Origin: Nocardia inohanensis NBRC 100128
Lineage (GTDB): Bacteria; Actinomycetota; Actinomycetes; Mycobacteriales; Mycobacteriaceae
Length of the DNA: 64,000 bases
Assembly (NCBI RefSeq): GCF_001612945.1
Contig: NZ_BDBK01000002.1
Location: forward strand, 372,001 to 436,000
Direction: 5' to 3'
The position numbers and the translations under genes were made by a program. Numbering within the stretch: the stretch's first letter is position 1; every line of letters starts with the position of its first letter. The notes below the pieces were generated by a model, which was not told where the DNA came from, did no database searches, and saw nothing but the letters and a program-made list of their open reading frames with translations. Below, piece after piece: positions 27,402-36,236 of the stretch.

Positions 27402-28678
27402 TCAGAGCAGGCGGAAGTTGTGGGTGGCGGTGGCGATCACGTCGTCGAGGTCGCCGTGCAGGGTTTGTTTGGCCATGCTGAGGGTGAAGCCTTCCGCGGT
27501 TTCCGCGGGGACGTGGCCCGGGAGGGCGAGGGCGTATTTGTCGACGAGGACGTCGAGTACCACCGGTCCCGCTTGGTGCGACACGTGAGGCGTTGGCCAT
27601 CGACGCCCAGGAGAACGACCCGAACAGGCGCCGATTCGGCCCGTAGTGAATATGCCGCGCCGCCCAGATCACCGCGGTCCCGGTGTCGGCGAAGAACAGC
27701 GCGTCGTCGGCCGCCTCCTCGTCGAGGATGGATGCCAGGTATTCCGGCCGGATCGGTTTCAGGTCGGGGCCTTTGGTCACGTAATGCTGCATGCGCTCGA
27801 CGAAATGCTCGGTCTCCTTGACACATTTCTTCAGAAACCGATCGCTCGACTTTGCCCGCACCAGCGGCAGCAACGCCTGCACGGTGGTCCGCACATCGCC
27901 GATAACGGCCAGTTCCAAGGGAATTCGCCGCCCGAGATGCTTGGCATTGCGATCGACCTGAATGGTCTTGACCTTGCTCTGCGGCAGGAAGTTGGCGAAC
28001 GGGAAGTCGGTGCCCAGCATCAGCAGCGCATCGCAATTGTTCACCGCCCCCGTCACCACCGAAAATGGCGATCTTGCCGCCGGCCTCGATGAGATCGGCC
28101 ATGGCGCGCAGATCCTCGTCGGCGGCGCGCGGCACCTTGGTCGACGGAACCGCCACGCGCAGCGCGGTTTTCGGTGCGTCGCGGGTCGCCACATCGCCGG
28201 GCAGCGAGATCACCGTCGGTCCCCGGTCGGCGATGGCCACCGTCACCGCCGTGCTCACCACCTGGTGCAGCTGGCCGGGGTTCACGATGCGGCCGATGTA
28301 CAGGGCGGCGGCATCGAAGAACTTGTACGGGTTCAACTCCTCGACGGTGCTGGTGTCCAGGAGGCTGGTCTCGCTGTCGCCCGCGACCGCGATCACCGCC
28401 GCGCCCTCCTTGCGGGCATCGAGCAGGCCGTTGATCAGATGGGTGACGCCCGGCCCGGCGGTCCCGCAGACCGCGACCGGCCGCCCGGTGAGGATCGATT
28501 CCGCCACGGCCGCGAAAACGCCGTACTCCTCGTGCCGGACATGCACGAATTCGATCTCCCCATTGCGGCGCAGGGCGTCGATGACCGGATTCAGGGCATC
28601 GCCCACGATGCCGTAGCAGCGCTGCACCCCGGCGGATACCAGCATTTCCCACATACCGTCGGCGACGTTCTCGACCAT
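27402..28678 (-). pseudogene. Pyruvate-oxidase-type ThDP enzyme, disrupted by two internal deletions
   Basis: Starts at ATG 28678 (GAGAGGGGC upstream) and reads a normal ThDP-binding N-terminal domain of the PoxB/acetolactate-synthase superfamily (GIVGDALNPVIDAL, HVRHEEYGVFAAVAES, GTAGPGVTH). Near 28045 the frame changes directly from the IFGG strand to NCDALLMLGTDFPF, with about 50 family residues missing. Near 27585 it changes again from GSFSWASMANA to GPVVLDVLVDKYAL, with roughly 100 residues missing, including the ThDP/Mg GDG...N motif. It ends in the normal C-terminus (LHGDLDD, NFRLL). The remaining ~1.28 kb compares with ~1.75 kb usual. A catalytically dead remnant; a sequencing artefact would not explain the lost segments. 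Confidence 0.85.
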
Positions 28679-28839
28679 GATGCCCCTCTCGTAACGGTCA
28701 GAGAGCAAACAATTGGCAGACGCACTGAATGTCGGGTTATCGGTAGACTCTACCGGGTTCCGCGTGCCGTTCTGAGAAGTCGGCGAATGTACAGCACCAT
28801 AGTTCTGGACGGCTGTCCTCGAGCAGTGGGAGCAAATCG

Positions 28840-30501
28840 ATGACCGAAACAGGGCCCGAAGTCTCGGAGCTCGGGCGCAAGAAGTGGATCGCACTGGGGG
28901 TCCTCGCGCTTGGGCTCTCCATGGTGGTGCTGGACGGCACCATCGTCGCGGTGTCACTGCCGGTCATCATCGACGATCTGAGCCTGAATTTCACTCAGGC
29001 GCAATGGATCACCAGCATCTACGCGGTGGTGCTGGCGGCGCTGCTGATCACCAGCGGGCGGCTGGGGGACCGGCTGGGGCGGCGCAATATCTTCGCCGTC
29101 GGCGTAGTGATCTTCCTCGGCGGCAGCGTGCTCTCGGCCGGCGCGGACGGGGCCTGGACCCTGATCCTGGGCCGGGTGGTACAGGGCATCGGCGCGGCCG
29201 GAGTGATGCCGGGGACCCTGGCCACCATGAACGCCATCTTCCGGGGCCGGGATCGGATCATCGCCTTTGCGGTGTGGGGGTCGGTCATCTCCGGCGTGGC
29301 CGCCATCGGCCCGCTGCTCGGCGGTTGGCTGACCACCGCCTACACCTGGCCGTGGATCTTCCTGGTGAACATCCCGCTGGGCATCGTCGTCTTGATCGGC
29401 CTGCTGCTGTTCGTGCCGGAAACCCGGATGGGCAAAGCCGCCCCCGGCCTCGACGTGGATGGATTCCTGCTCAGCGCAGCCGGTTTCGCGCTGCTCGTCT
29501 TCGCGCTCATCGAAGGCCAGACCTACGGCTGGTGGAAACCGTTGCGCGAGTTCCCCTTGGCCGGCTGGACCTGGCCCGATACCGCGCCGCTCTCGCCGAT
29601 CCCGGTGCTGCTGGCGCTCGGTCTGCTGGCGCTGGTGCTGTTCCTGCGCTGGGAGAAGCACCGCATTCTGATCGGCCGCTCGGCGCTGCTGGACCCCGCG
29701 CTGTTCACCATTCCCAGCTTCCGGTGGGGCAATATCACCGCGTTCCTGGTGGCGCTCGGCGAATTCGGCCTGCTGTTCGTGCTGCCGCTGTACATGGTGA
29801 ACGTGCTCGGATTGTCCACGCTCGGAGCGGGTTACGTGCTCGCGGCGATGGCGGTCGGCGCGTTCCTGGCGGCGGGCGTGGCCGAAGGGCTGGTGCGCAG
29901 GTACGGACCGGTGCGGGTGGTGCAGATCGGGCTCGGTTTCGAGGCCGTCGCCGTGGCGCTGGCCGCGCTCTTCGTCACCCCGCATATCTCCGGCTGGTGG
30001 CTGGCGCTGCTGCTGTTCGGGTACGGCCTCGGGCTCGGGATGGCGTCCGCGCAGCTCACCGGCACCGTGCTGGCCGATGTGCCACCGCAGAACTCCGGCC
30101 AGGGTTCGGCCACCCAGAGCACGGTGCGGCAGGTCGGCTCGGCGTTCGGCACCGCGGTCCTCGGCGCGATGCTGTCCGTGGCGCTCGGTCAGGATCTGGC
30201 CGAGCGGCTGGCCGACGTGCCGAATCTGCCGGGCAAGGCCGCCGACGCCGCCGCGACCGCGACCCGGGAATCGGCCGGTGGGGCCATCTCCGCGCTGCGC
30301 GACCACGACGGCGCGCCCGCGGTGGTGGACGCGCTGGCCCGGGGTTTCACCGATGCCACCCGCACCACGCTGCTGGCCGCCGCGCTGGTCCTTTTGATCG
30401 GCCTGGCCACCGCCACCTGTATCCCGAACAGGGGCCCGGAGGCCCGGGCGGCCGTGGAAAAGCCGGGTGACACGCCGGAGTCCCCGAGCAATACCCCCTG
30501 A
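28840..30501 (+). CDS. MFS transporter, DHA2 (14-helix) drug-export family
   Basis: A 553-residue membrane protein. Motif A appears as GRLGDRLGRRN (~68-78) and motif C of antiporters as GSVISGVAAIGPLLGGWL (~147-164). The N-terminal helix holds the VVLDGTIVAVSLP motif typical of DHA2 exporters such as EmrB/QacA. About 14 hydrophobic segments are visible. It probably exports hydrophobic or cationic compounds with the proton gradient; the substrate is unknown. ATG at 28840 follows GGGAG. It is divergent from the pyruvate-oxidase pseudogene; no regulator is adjacent. Confidence 0.9.
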   Translation: MTETGPEVSELGRKKWIALGVLALGLSMVVLDGTIVAVSLPVIIDDLSLNFTQAQWITSIYAVVLAALLITSGRLGDRLGRRNIFAVGVVIFLGGSVLSAGADGAWTLILGRVVQGIGAAGVMPGTLATMNAIFRGRDRIIAFAVWGSVISGVAAIGPLLGGWLTTAYTWPWIFLVNIPLGIVVLIGLLLFVPETRMGKAAPGLDVDGFLLSAAGFALLVFALIEGQTYGWWKPLREFPLAGWTWPDTAPLSPIPVLLALGLLALVLFLRWEKHRILIGRSALLDPALFTIPSFRWGNITAFLVALGEFGLLFVLPLYMVNVLGLSTLGAGYVLAAMAVGAFLAAGVAEGLVRRYGPVRVVQIGLGFEAVAVALAALFVTPHISGWWLALLLFGYGLGLGMASAQLTGTVLADVPPQNSGQGSATQSTVRQVGSAFGTAVLGAMLSVALGQDLAERLADVPNLPGKAADAAATATRESAGGAISALRDHDGAPAVVDALARGFTDATRTTLLAAALVLLIGLATATCIPNRGPEARAAVEKPGDTPESPSNTP

Positions 30502-30562
30502 GGCACAACAGGATTGGCGCGAGTTCGGTACCTTACCTTATGAAGAGGTGGGAGGTACCCGG

Positions 30563-31555
30563 GTGGACATCGCGAAGCGATCCGGAAAACAGCGTGTGCC
30601 GCGGGGCCGGCTGCGCCAGACCGTCACGGTGCTGGCGGCCGCGCTGCTGATGTCGTCGGGCGGCGTGATCGCCAGTGCCGCACCGGTTTACGCGCCGGTC
30701 GCGCAGACGCCCGCGGGCGGAACGCAGGACCTGTGGGTGCCGTCCAGCATGGGGAACATCAAGGTCCAGGTGCAGTGGGCGGCGCGCGGCGGCAGCTCGG
30801 CCCTGTACGTGCTGGACGGATTGCGCGCACCGGGCGACCACAGCCAGTGGGTCACCGACACCAATGCGCTGCGCCAGTTCGCCGGTGACAATGTGACCCT
30901 GGTGTTCCCGGTCGGCGGTCACTCCAGCTTCTATACCGACTGGTACCGGCCCAGCAGCAGCAACGGCCAGGCCACGACGTATCGGTGGGAGACCTTCCTG
31001 ACCCGGGAATTGCCCGACTACCTGGCGGGTTTCGGCGTCTCGCGCACCCAGAACGCCATCGTGGGCGCGTCCATGGGCGGCAACGCGGCGATGATCCTGG
31101 CCGCGTACCACCGCGATCAGTTCAAGTTCGCCGGATCCTTCTCCGGCTACCTGAACCCCACGTTCCCGCTCTGGAACGAGGCGATGCGCGCCGCCATGCG
31201 CGACGAGGGCAATTTCAATGTGGACGACATGTGGGGTCCGGCCAGTGATCCGTCGTGGAGCCGCAATGATGCCAGCGCGCAGGTCGAACGGCTGCGCGGC
31301 CTGCCCATGTACGTCTGGTCCGGCAACGGTGTGCCGACCGGGCTCGACCTGACCAATTCGGTCGTCAACACCGTGAACGCCATGGCCCTCGAAGCCATGA
31401 CGCTGACCGCTTCGCAGATCTTCCAGAGCCGGCTCGCGGCGCTGGGCATCGGTGCGAAGGTGGAGCTGGGCGCGGGCACCCACACCTGGCCCTACTGGCA
31501 GCAGGCCCTGGCCAATGCGCGCCCGATGATCCTGGACGCGCTGAACGCGCACTGA
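30563..31555 (+). CDS. Secreted antigen-85/mycolyltransferase-like esterase
   Basis: A 330-residue alpha/beta hydrolase with a signal peptide (basic RLRQ, hydrophobic VTVLAAALLMSSGGVIA, then SAAPVYA). Antigen-85 features: the N-terminal VPSSMGNIKVQVQW strand, LYVLDGLRA, then GGHSSFYTDWYRPS, the nucleophile in GASMGGN (Ser170) and the C-terminal HTWPYW carrying the catalytic His. Such enzymes transfer mycolic acids to trehalose or arabinogalactan at the cell envelope. The start is GTG at 30563 with GGAGG 7 bases upstream; the frame is open further upstream. Substrate specificity is not assured. Confidence 0.88.
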   Translation: MDIAKRSGKQRVPRGRLRQTVTVLAAALLMSSGGVIASAAPVYAPVAQTPAGGTQDLWVPSSMGNIKVQVQWAARGGSSALYVLDGLRAPGDHSQWVTDTNALRQFAGDNVTLVFPVGGHSSFYTDWYRPSSSNGQATTYRWETFLTRELPDYLAGFGVSRTQNAIVGASMGGNAAMILAAYHRDQFKFAGSFSGYLNPTFPLWNEAMRAAMRDEGNFNVDDMWGPASDPSWSRNDASAQVERLRGLPMYVWSGNGVPTGLDLTNSVVNTVNAMALEAMTLTASQIFQSRLAALGIGAKVELGAGTHTWPYWQQALANARPMILDALNAH

Positions 31556-31583
31556 AACCCGCCGCGCGCGAACCGGATTCGGC

Positions 31584-31979
31584 TCAGTCGATGAGCGCCA
31601 GTTCGTGCAGACGCTGGAACACCAGCAGGGAACCCGGGGCGACGTGTGGCATGTTCGCGTACTCGTCCAGGGTGAACCAGCGCAGTTCGGCGATCTCACC
31701 GGAGGGCCGCGGCTCTTCGGTGAGCTCACCCAGATAGCAGGTCATGTGCAGGCGGGTGCCGGGCGCGTGACCGTACGCCTCGGCCTCGAAGATCCCCAGT
31801 TCGGTCACCTCGACGGTGCCGACTCCGAGCTCCTCGCGAATCTCGCGGTGCAGGGCCGATTCCGGGGTCTCGCCCGGATCGATCTTCCCGCCTGCCATGT
31901 AGAAGACGTCCTTACCGGTGGGCCGGGTCTGCAACAGACGACGGTCCCGGATGTGTGCCAGTGCCGCGGTGCGAATCAC
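31584..31979 (-). CDS. NUDIX hydrolase
   Basis: A 131-residue protein with a full Nudix box: GGKIDPGETPESAL followed by HREIREELGV (~31-54), matching GX5EX7REUXEEXGU. Members hydrolyse nucleoside diphosphates linked to other groups; the substrate is unknown. GTG at 31979 keeps the first beta strand (VIRTAALAHIRD). This start lies inside the upstream membrane-protein gene, overlapping its 3' end by 68 bases in another frame, so translation is probably coupled. Third gene of a leftward operon starting at 34013. Confidence 0.87.
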   Translation of the reverse strand: MIRTAALAHIRDRRLLQTRPTGKDVFYMAGGKIDPGETPESALHREIREELGVGTVEVTELGIFEAEAYGHAPGTRLHMTCYLGELTEEPRPSGEIAELRWFTLDEYANMPHVAPGSLLVFQRLHELALID

Positions 31980-33075
31980 CCGGAAGAGTGTAGGCCGCGA
32001 GCACCACCGCGATAGCGACCACGTAGCACGCGAGGGTGTACCAGAGGTTCCCGATCGGATCGCCGGCCCGGGTGTGACCGTCGACGGCATCGAGGAAATC
32101 GGGTAGTGCGGTGGCCCAGAGCAGCGCGAACACCGCCAGATACAGCGCGCTGTAAGCGAGCATGATCGGGTCGGAGTAGCGGGGGACGTCCCCGGTCTCC
32201 CCACGCAGCCGCACCCATTGCCGGTACAGCAGGGGAATCGCCACCACGGTGATGAGGATCAGCTCGGCCGCGTAGAGCACGCCGCGCACGGTATCGCTGC
32301 CCGCGCCGAAGACGGTCGCCGGCAGCGGCAGCAGGAAGGTGCCGAGCGAGGCCAGCAGGCCGATCACGATTGTGCGCCAGGTCAATTCGAGCCCGGACAT
32401 CCGGCGGCCGGTGTCGGCGTGTCGTCCGACCAGCCAATACACGCAGAACGCCAAGGACATCGGCCACAGCGCCGCGAACACCACCACGCTGCCCATCGGC
32501 ACCGAATCGAACATGGGCTGGTTCAACGGATTCTCGGTCGTCCACTCCCACCAGCGCAGCTGCGGGCCGATGTGATCGAAGATCTCGTAGAACGCGTGAT
32601 GCACGAACCCGACGCACGCCGCACCGGCCAGCGCGCCGTACTGCCGGAAAACGCCCAGCGCCCGGACGATTTCGTAGGCCACCGTCGCCATGAACGGATA
32701 GATGGCCACGATGTAGAGCGGCAGCCGTCCCCACAGGAAGTCCACCGTGAACACATTGTGCGCGAACATGGTGTCCACCTGGTCTTCGATACCGAAGGCC
32801 GCCGGAAAGTACAGTGGCGGTTCGATAATGAAGAGGTAGGCGGTCGCGCCGAACCAGAGCGCCAGATTGGTGGGGTCGCCGTGCCGGCGCAGGCGCACGA
32901 CGGCGAGCGCCAGCGCGAGGATCGAGCCCACGATGATGGTGAGCTCCAGGACCGGCAGCGTCCAGTTCTCCAGCCCGAAGGGATTGCGGAACTCGATCAG
33001 CCCGCCCGCCTCTTCACACGAGAAGCCCAGTCGCGCAGTGAGTTCCGCGAACGTTGTCGCGCAATGATCGGCCAT
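31912..33075 (-). CDS. Multi-pass membrane protein, unknown function
   Basis: A 387-residue protein with about ten hydrophobic segments, beginning at ~38-62 (LPVLELTIIVGSILALALAV) and ending at ~345-370. The loop with FLWGRLPLYIVAIYPFMATVAYE and the motif FVHHAFYEIFDHIGPQLRWWEW (~160-180) are rich in His, Asp and Trp and look like a functional site. I do not recognise the family. Its ATG (33075) overlaps the TAA of the metal-dependent hydrolase gene as TAATG, a tight coupling that suggests a joint role. A cytosolic ~20-residue tail ends at 31912. Confidence 0.78.
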   Translation of the reverse strand: MADHCATTFAELTARLGFSCEEAGGLIEFRNPFGLENWTLPVLELTIIVGSILALALAVVRLRRHGDPTNLALWFGATAYLFIIEPPLYFPAAFGIEDQVDTMFAHNVFTVDFLWGRLPLYIVAIYPFMATVAYEIVRALGVFRQYGALAGAACVGFVHHAFYEIFDHIGPQLRWWEWTTENPLNQPMFDSVPMGSVVVFAALWPMSLAFCVYWLVGRHADTGRRMSGLELTWRTIVIGLLASLGTFLLPLPATVFGAGSDTVRGVLYAAELILITVVAIPLLYRQWVRLRGETGDVPRYSDPIMLAYSALYLAVFALLWATALPDFLDAVDGHTRAGDPIGNLWYTLACYVVAIAVVLAAYTLPGDSHRGTGTHPGPSSVADPAHR

Positions 33076-34013
33076 TACTTCGCTCCCGAGGCCAGCAGTG
33101 CGTCGGTGGCATACCAGTGCGCCACATCGTGACCGGCCGCATAGCGATCGAACCACACGTCGGCCAGGGCGGGCAGGTTCTCGTGCGCCGGATCGTGTTT
33201 CGGCAACTGGCTGCGGATGATGCCCTTCAATGCGATCAACTGCTCACGCAGCGGCAGATCGTCGAAGGCCCGCGTCATCGGCCCGTGGTCGGCGGCCTGC
33301 ATCCAGGGCAGCCACTTGCTCAGCTTCTGCTTGTTGCGGTACGTCCCGAACATCGACAGCGAATCGATCCGCCGATCTGCCAGGGGCACATGCTCGTTGA
33401 AGCCCGCGCAGGCGATCCGGATCACCTTCAGCACGTGCGCGAAGATCGACGGCGCCACCCGCATCCGGTACAGATCGCTGCCCACCACGGAATCGAAGAT
33501 GATCAGCGCCGAGCTGCGATGCTCGACCTCTTCCACGAAATGCCAGATGAACAGTGACGCCACCCGGTCGTCGCCGGGGCGGAACAGGGCGGCCTCGTTG
33601 TCGAGCATGAGCTTGAAGACCGAGGTGAAGGTGGCCTCCAGATCCGCGGTGTAGGCGAGCCGGTACTTCAGCGGCATGTTCTCGGTCAGCTTGTCGAACT
33701 CGCCGATCACCGCGTCGAGGGTGTCCTGCAAGCCCGGGTACTGCCGGATCAGGGCGCGCACGTGCTGGCGGTGCGCGCCCGAGTGCTGGCCCTCCTGCCG
33801 CATGAAAGCGTCCGCCTCGTCGGCGACTTCGGGGTCGGTGATCTGCGGCTTCAGCTCGAGGATCATCTTCACGATCATCTTCTCGAAACCGATGGCCAGG
33901 AACGACACCGCGTTGGCCATGCTCGAGAAGGCCGGGTTGGTCTCGTTCCACAGGAACGGCACGTCGTAGTCCTCGAACGCGAAATCCATCTTTCGCACAA
34001 CAAGATCGGTCAT
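33075..34013 (-). CDS. Predicted metal-dependent hydrolase (ferritin-like helical fold)
   Basis: A 312-residue, all-helical protein resembling the PF10118 'metal-dependent hydrolase' family. Acidic/His motifs for a di-metal site are visible: FMRQEGQHSGAHRQH (~82-96) and HFVEEVEHRSSAL (~165-177), with further Glu residues in helices between. The family's reaction is not established; oxidative hydrocarbon or lipid chemistry has been suggested from the fold. ATG at 34013. First gene of an operon with a membrane protein (TAATG overlap) and a NUDIX gene, and divergent from a TetR regulator likely to control it. Confidence 0.75.
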   Translation of the reverse strand: MTDLVVRKMDFAFEDYDVPFLWNETNPAFSSMANAVSFLAIGFEKMIVKMILELKPQITDPEVADEADAFMRQEGQHSGAHRQHVRALIRQYPGLQDTLDAVIGEFDKLTENMPLKYRLAYTADLEATFTSVFKLMLDNEAALFRPGDDRVASLFIWHFVEEVEHRSSALIIFDSVVGSDLYRMRVAPSIFAHVLKVIRIACAGFNEHVPLADRRIDSLSMFGTYRNKQKLSKWLPWMQAADHGPMTRAFDDLPLREQLIALKGIIRSQLPKHDPAHENLPALADVWFDRYAAGHDVAHWYATDALLASGAK

Positions 34014-34067
34014 TTTCGGCGATACCTCATCGTCGGGAGCCGGGCTGGATTCCGGTGACCATACAAA

Positions 34068-34093
34068 CATACATTGCTGTGCACAAGTGTATG
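34068..34093. promoter_or_regulatory. Candidate TetR operator
   Basis: Arms CATACA (34068-34073) and TGTATG (34088-34093) flank a 14-bp AT-richer core containing TGTGCACA. It lies in the ~150-bp space between the divergent hydrolase operon and the TetR gene. Confidence 0.4.
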
Positions 34094-34164
34094 ATTGCAA
34101 TCGTGCAGGTGATCGGCCGAATCCCAGGCCGGGGCAGGTGGGAAGCGCGTGCTACGGTCGCGCG

Positions 34165-34776
34165 ATGGCACGAAGGCGCGGGTGGGGCGGCAGTCCGCCG
34201 GACAGTGACGAAGAGGCGTCACGCCGAATCGTCGCCGCCGCAGTCGAACTCATCGGACGCACGGGGGCGCCGATCAGCATCGCCGATGTCGCCGACTCGC
34301 TCGGGGTCATCCGGCAGACGGTGTACCGGTACTTCCCCAGCGCGGACGCCCTCATCCGGGCCTCGGCCATCGCCTCGGTGGCCGGCTTCCTGGATCGGCT
34401 CGCCGCGCAGGTGCGGGGCATGGAGGATCCGGCCGATGCCATGACCGAGGCCGCGGTCTTCACCCTCGCCGAAGTGCGCCGCACGCCGCACCTGGGCATT
34501 CTGCTCACCACGACCTACACCAAGAACGATCCGGACGGCATGACCTCCGATGAGGCGCAGGCGTTCGGCATGACCATGATCCGGCGCTTCGACGTGGACT
34601 GGGAAAGCTACGGATACGACGACGAATCACTGCACGAGCTGGTCGAATACGTATTGCGCACGATGCAGTCGTTCTTCGTCTCGCCGGGGCATCCGCCGCG
34701 CAGCGACGACGAACTGCGCCGGTATCTGCGCCGCTGGATGGGCTCGGCGATCCTGGCGCAGGCGACGGTCAGTTAG
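34165..34776 (+). CDS. TetR-family transcriptional regulator
   Basis: A 203-residue protein with an N-terminal TetR helix-turn-helix (ISIADVADSLGVIRQTVYRYF, split by the turn, ~37-57) preceded by ASRRIVAAAVELIGRTG. The C-terminal ligand domain (DESLHELVEYVLRTMQSFF) is unassigned. ATG at 34165 gives the normal arm length; the open frame extends to 34087 across the promoter. It is divergent from the metal-hydrolase/membrane/NUDIX operon, its probable target. Its 3' end overlaps the convergent PH-domain gene by 8 bases. Confidence 0.86.
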   Translation: MARRRGWGGSPPDSDEEASRRIVAAAVELIGRTGAPISIADVADSLGVIRQTVYRYFPSADALIRASAIASVAGFLDRLAAQVRGMEDPADAMTEAAVFTLAEVRRTPHLGILLTTTYTKNDPDGMTSDEAQAFGMTMIRRFDVDWESYGYDDESLHELVEYVLRTMQSFFVSPGHPPRSDDELRRYLRRWMGSAILAQATVS

Positions 34777-35299
34777 CCGCGCTGGGCGGCGCGATCCGCC
34801 AGTGCCGAACCAGCGCGTCGGCGATCTCCGGGAGAATGGTCACCGGAATCCGCTGCTGCCGCAGAAGATTGCGAATCTCGTTGACCTGTTCGCGTTTGCG
34901 CATGTCGTAGGCGTTCGCGATGGGGCGCACCACCGGCGGAATCGACAGCAGCACCAGTTCCTGATGCGGTTCGTCGCCGCCATTGAGATCCAAAGCCAGG
35001 GACCAGCGCGACTTTTCGTCGAGGGCGAAGCGGGCGGCCACCACGCGATCCCAATCGATGGTCGAGGCCCGCCACGGCGTGCGCCGTTCGATGCGCTGGT
35101 CGGTCAGCACCAGCCCATCGCGGCCGAAGAGCAGGATCAGCAGCGCGCCACCGGCCGCCGCGCCCAGCAGCAGACCCGTGAACACCCGGTTCAGGCCGAA
35201 CACCGCCACGACCGCGCCGCAGATCAGCGCGGTCGCCAGCACTCCGGCGCACAGGTAGAACACCGTCCGGCGTCCCGACACCACACCCGCACGCACCAT
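34769..35299 (-). CDS. Membrane protein with bacterial PH-like domain
   Basis: A 176-residue protein. Two adjacent hydrophobic segments (~13-36 and ~39-56) are followed by a short beta-rich domain (GLVLTDQRIERRTPWRAST, then DWDRVVAARFALDE) like the PH-type domains of actinobacterial membrane proteins, and a helical C-terminus. The function is unknown. ATG at 35299 is preferred, with a GGAGGGCGGTAAGG region upstream; GTG-type starts further up to 35335 are possible. Confidence 0.65.
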   Translation of the reverse strand: MVRAGVVSGRRTVFYLCAGVLATALICGAVVAVFGLNRVFTGLLLGAAAGGALLILLFGRDGLVLTDQRIERRTPWRASTIDWDRVVAARFALDEKSRWSLALDLNGGDEPHQELVLLSIPPVVRPIANAYDMRKREQVNEIRNLLRQQRIPVTILPEIADALVRHWRIAPPSAAN

Positions 35300-35383
35300 T
35301 GCCTTACCGCCCTCCCGCACTGTGTTGCGGGACACACCGTACCTGGCGGTGCGTTATGCCTCCAGGGCCGCATGCCTCAACCC

Positions 35384-35441
35384 GCGTAAGCGAACGGTCC
35401 CCGTGCGCGCAGGCGCACGGGGACCGAAAACTTGCTTACGC
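35384..35441 (-). terminator. Nested hairpin terminator of the DyP-encapsulin operon
   Basis: Inner perfect 14-bp stem 35395-35408 / 35413-35426 with a 4-nt loop, flanked by an outer 8-bp inverted repeat GCGTAAGC (35384-35391) / GCTTACGC (35434-35441). The outer right arm overlaps the encapsulin stop codon. There is no long T-run. Confidence 0.7.
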
Positions 35442-36233
35442 CTCGAGCGCTACCGCGGCTTCGGCCGTGTAGACGAGGAAGGTCAGCGACTCCTGGAAGT
35501 AGAGCTGGACCGATTCCGCATCGTGCGAGAGATAGCCGATGGAGAGATCCTGGCCGATCTGGAGATCGAAATCGCCGCCCCGCGTGGACAATACGAACGC
35601 GCCGTCGATGGCGGGCGCCCAGATGATCTCGCCGTCGATGAGCCGCTCGATATGGGTGCGGATCGGGTGGCCGTGGTCGGAGGTCTCCGACACCGCGGTG
35701 TAGAGATCCGCGGAGAGCAGCACCGAGTACGGCCCGTCCACGCCCGCCAGCCGCAGCTTGCTCAACGCCTGCGCGACCGCTTCCGGGGCCAGCGTCGGAT
35801 CGCCGGGCAGCTTGACCGGCTCGCAATCGGTGCTGGCCCGGATACCGGCGATCCCGGCCGCCGCGTAACCCTCGAAAATGGCGCGGTCCTCGGCGAAGGC
35901 GATCTTCTTGGCGGCATCCTTCACCGCGTCCAGATCGGCGTCCTGCGCGCCGCGCTCGACATTGTCGAGTTCGTCGCGGGACAGCGTGAACGGCACCCGC
36001 AGCTCGACCAGCGGCACCACCACGCGCTGACGCGCCTGCACGCCCTCGGCGGGTGCGGTGATGGCGGCGGTGCGGCCCCGGCCGACGGCGGAGAAGTCCG
36101 CGCCGTGCGGGCCGGAGAGATCGACCACGCGGCGACCGGCGATGTGCCGCTTGAAGGTACGCGTCGCCTCTTCCTCGATGGCGGCCCACGCCTCGGAGGT
36201 GATCGGCGCCAGTTCACGATGGAGGTTGTTCAT
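35436..36233 (-). CDS. enc: Family 1 encapsulin shell protein
   Basis: A 265-residue protein matching family 1 encapsulins (once called linocin M18 bacteriocins) over its whole length: the N-terminal MNNLHRELAPITSEAWAAIE, RRVVDLSGPHG, the P-domain helices (FAEDRAIFEGYAAAGIAGI) and the A-domain/C-terminus (YLSHDAESVQLYFQESLTF). It has the HK97 phage-capsid fold; proteins of this length form 60-subunit, ~24-nm shells. It follows the DyP peroxidase by 3 bases, with its AAAAGGAG ribosome site inside the peroxidase's last codons, so the two are coupled. The shell is expected to package the peroxidase. Confidence 0.95.
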   Translation of the reverse strand: MNNLHRELAPITSEAWAAIEEEATRTFKRHIAGRRVVDLSGPHGADFSAVGRGRTAAITAPAEGVQARQRVVVPLVELRVPFTLSRDELDNVERGAQDADLDAVKDAAKKIAFAEDRAIFEGYAAAGIAGIRASTDCEPVKLPGDPTLAPEAVAQALSKLRLAGVDGPYSVLLSADLYTAVSETSDHGHPIRTHIERLIDGEIIWAPAIDGAFVLSTRGGDFDLQIGQDLSIGYLSHDAESVQLYFQESLTFLVYTAEAAVALEA

Positions 36234-36236
36234 GCC

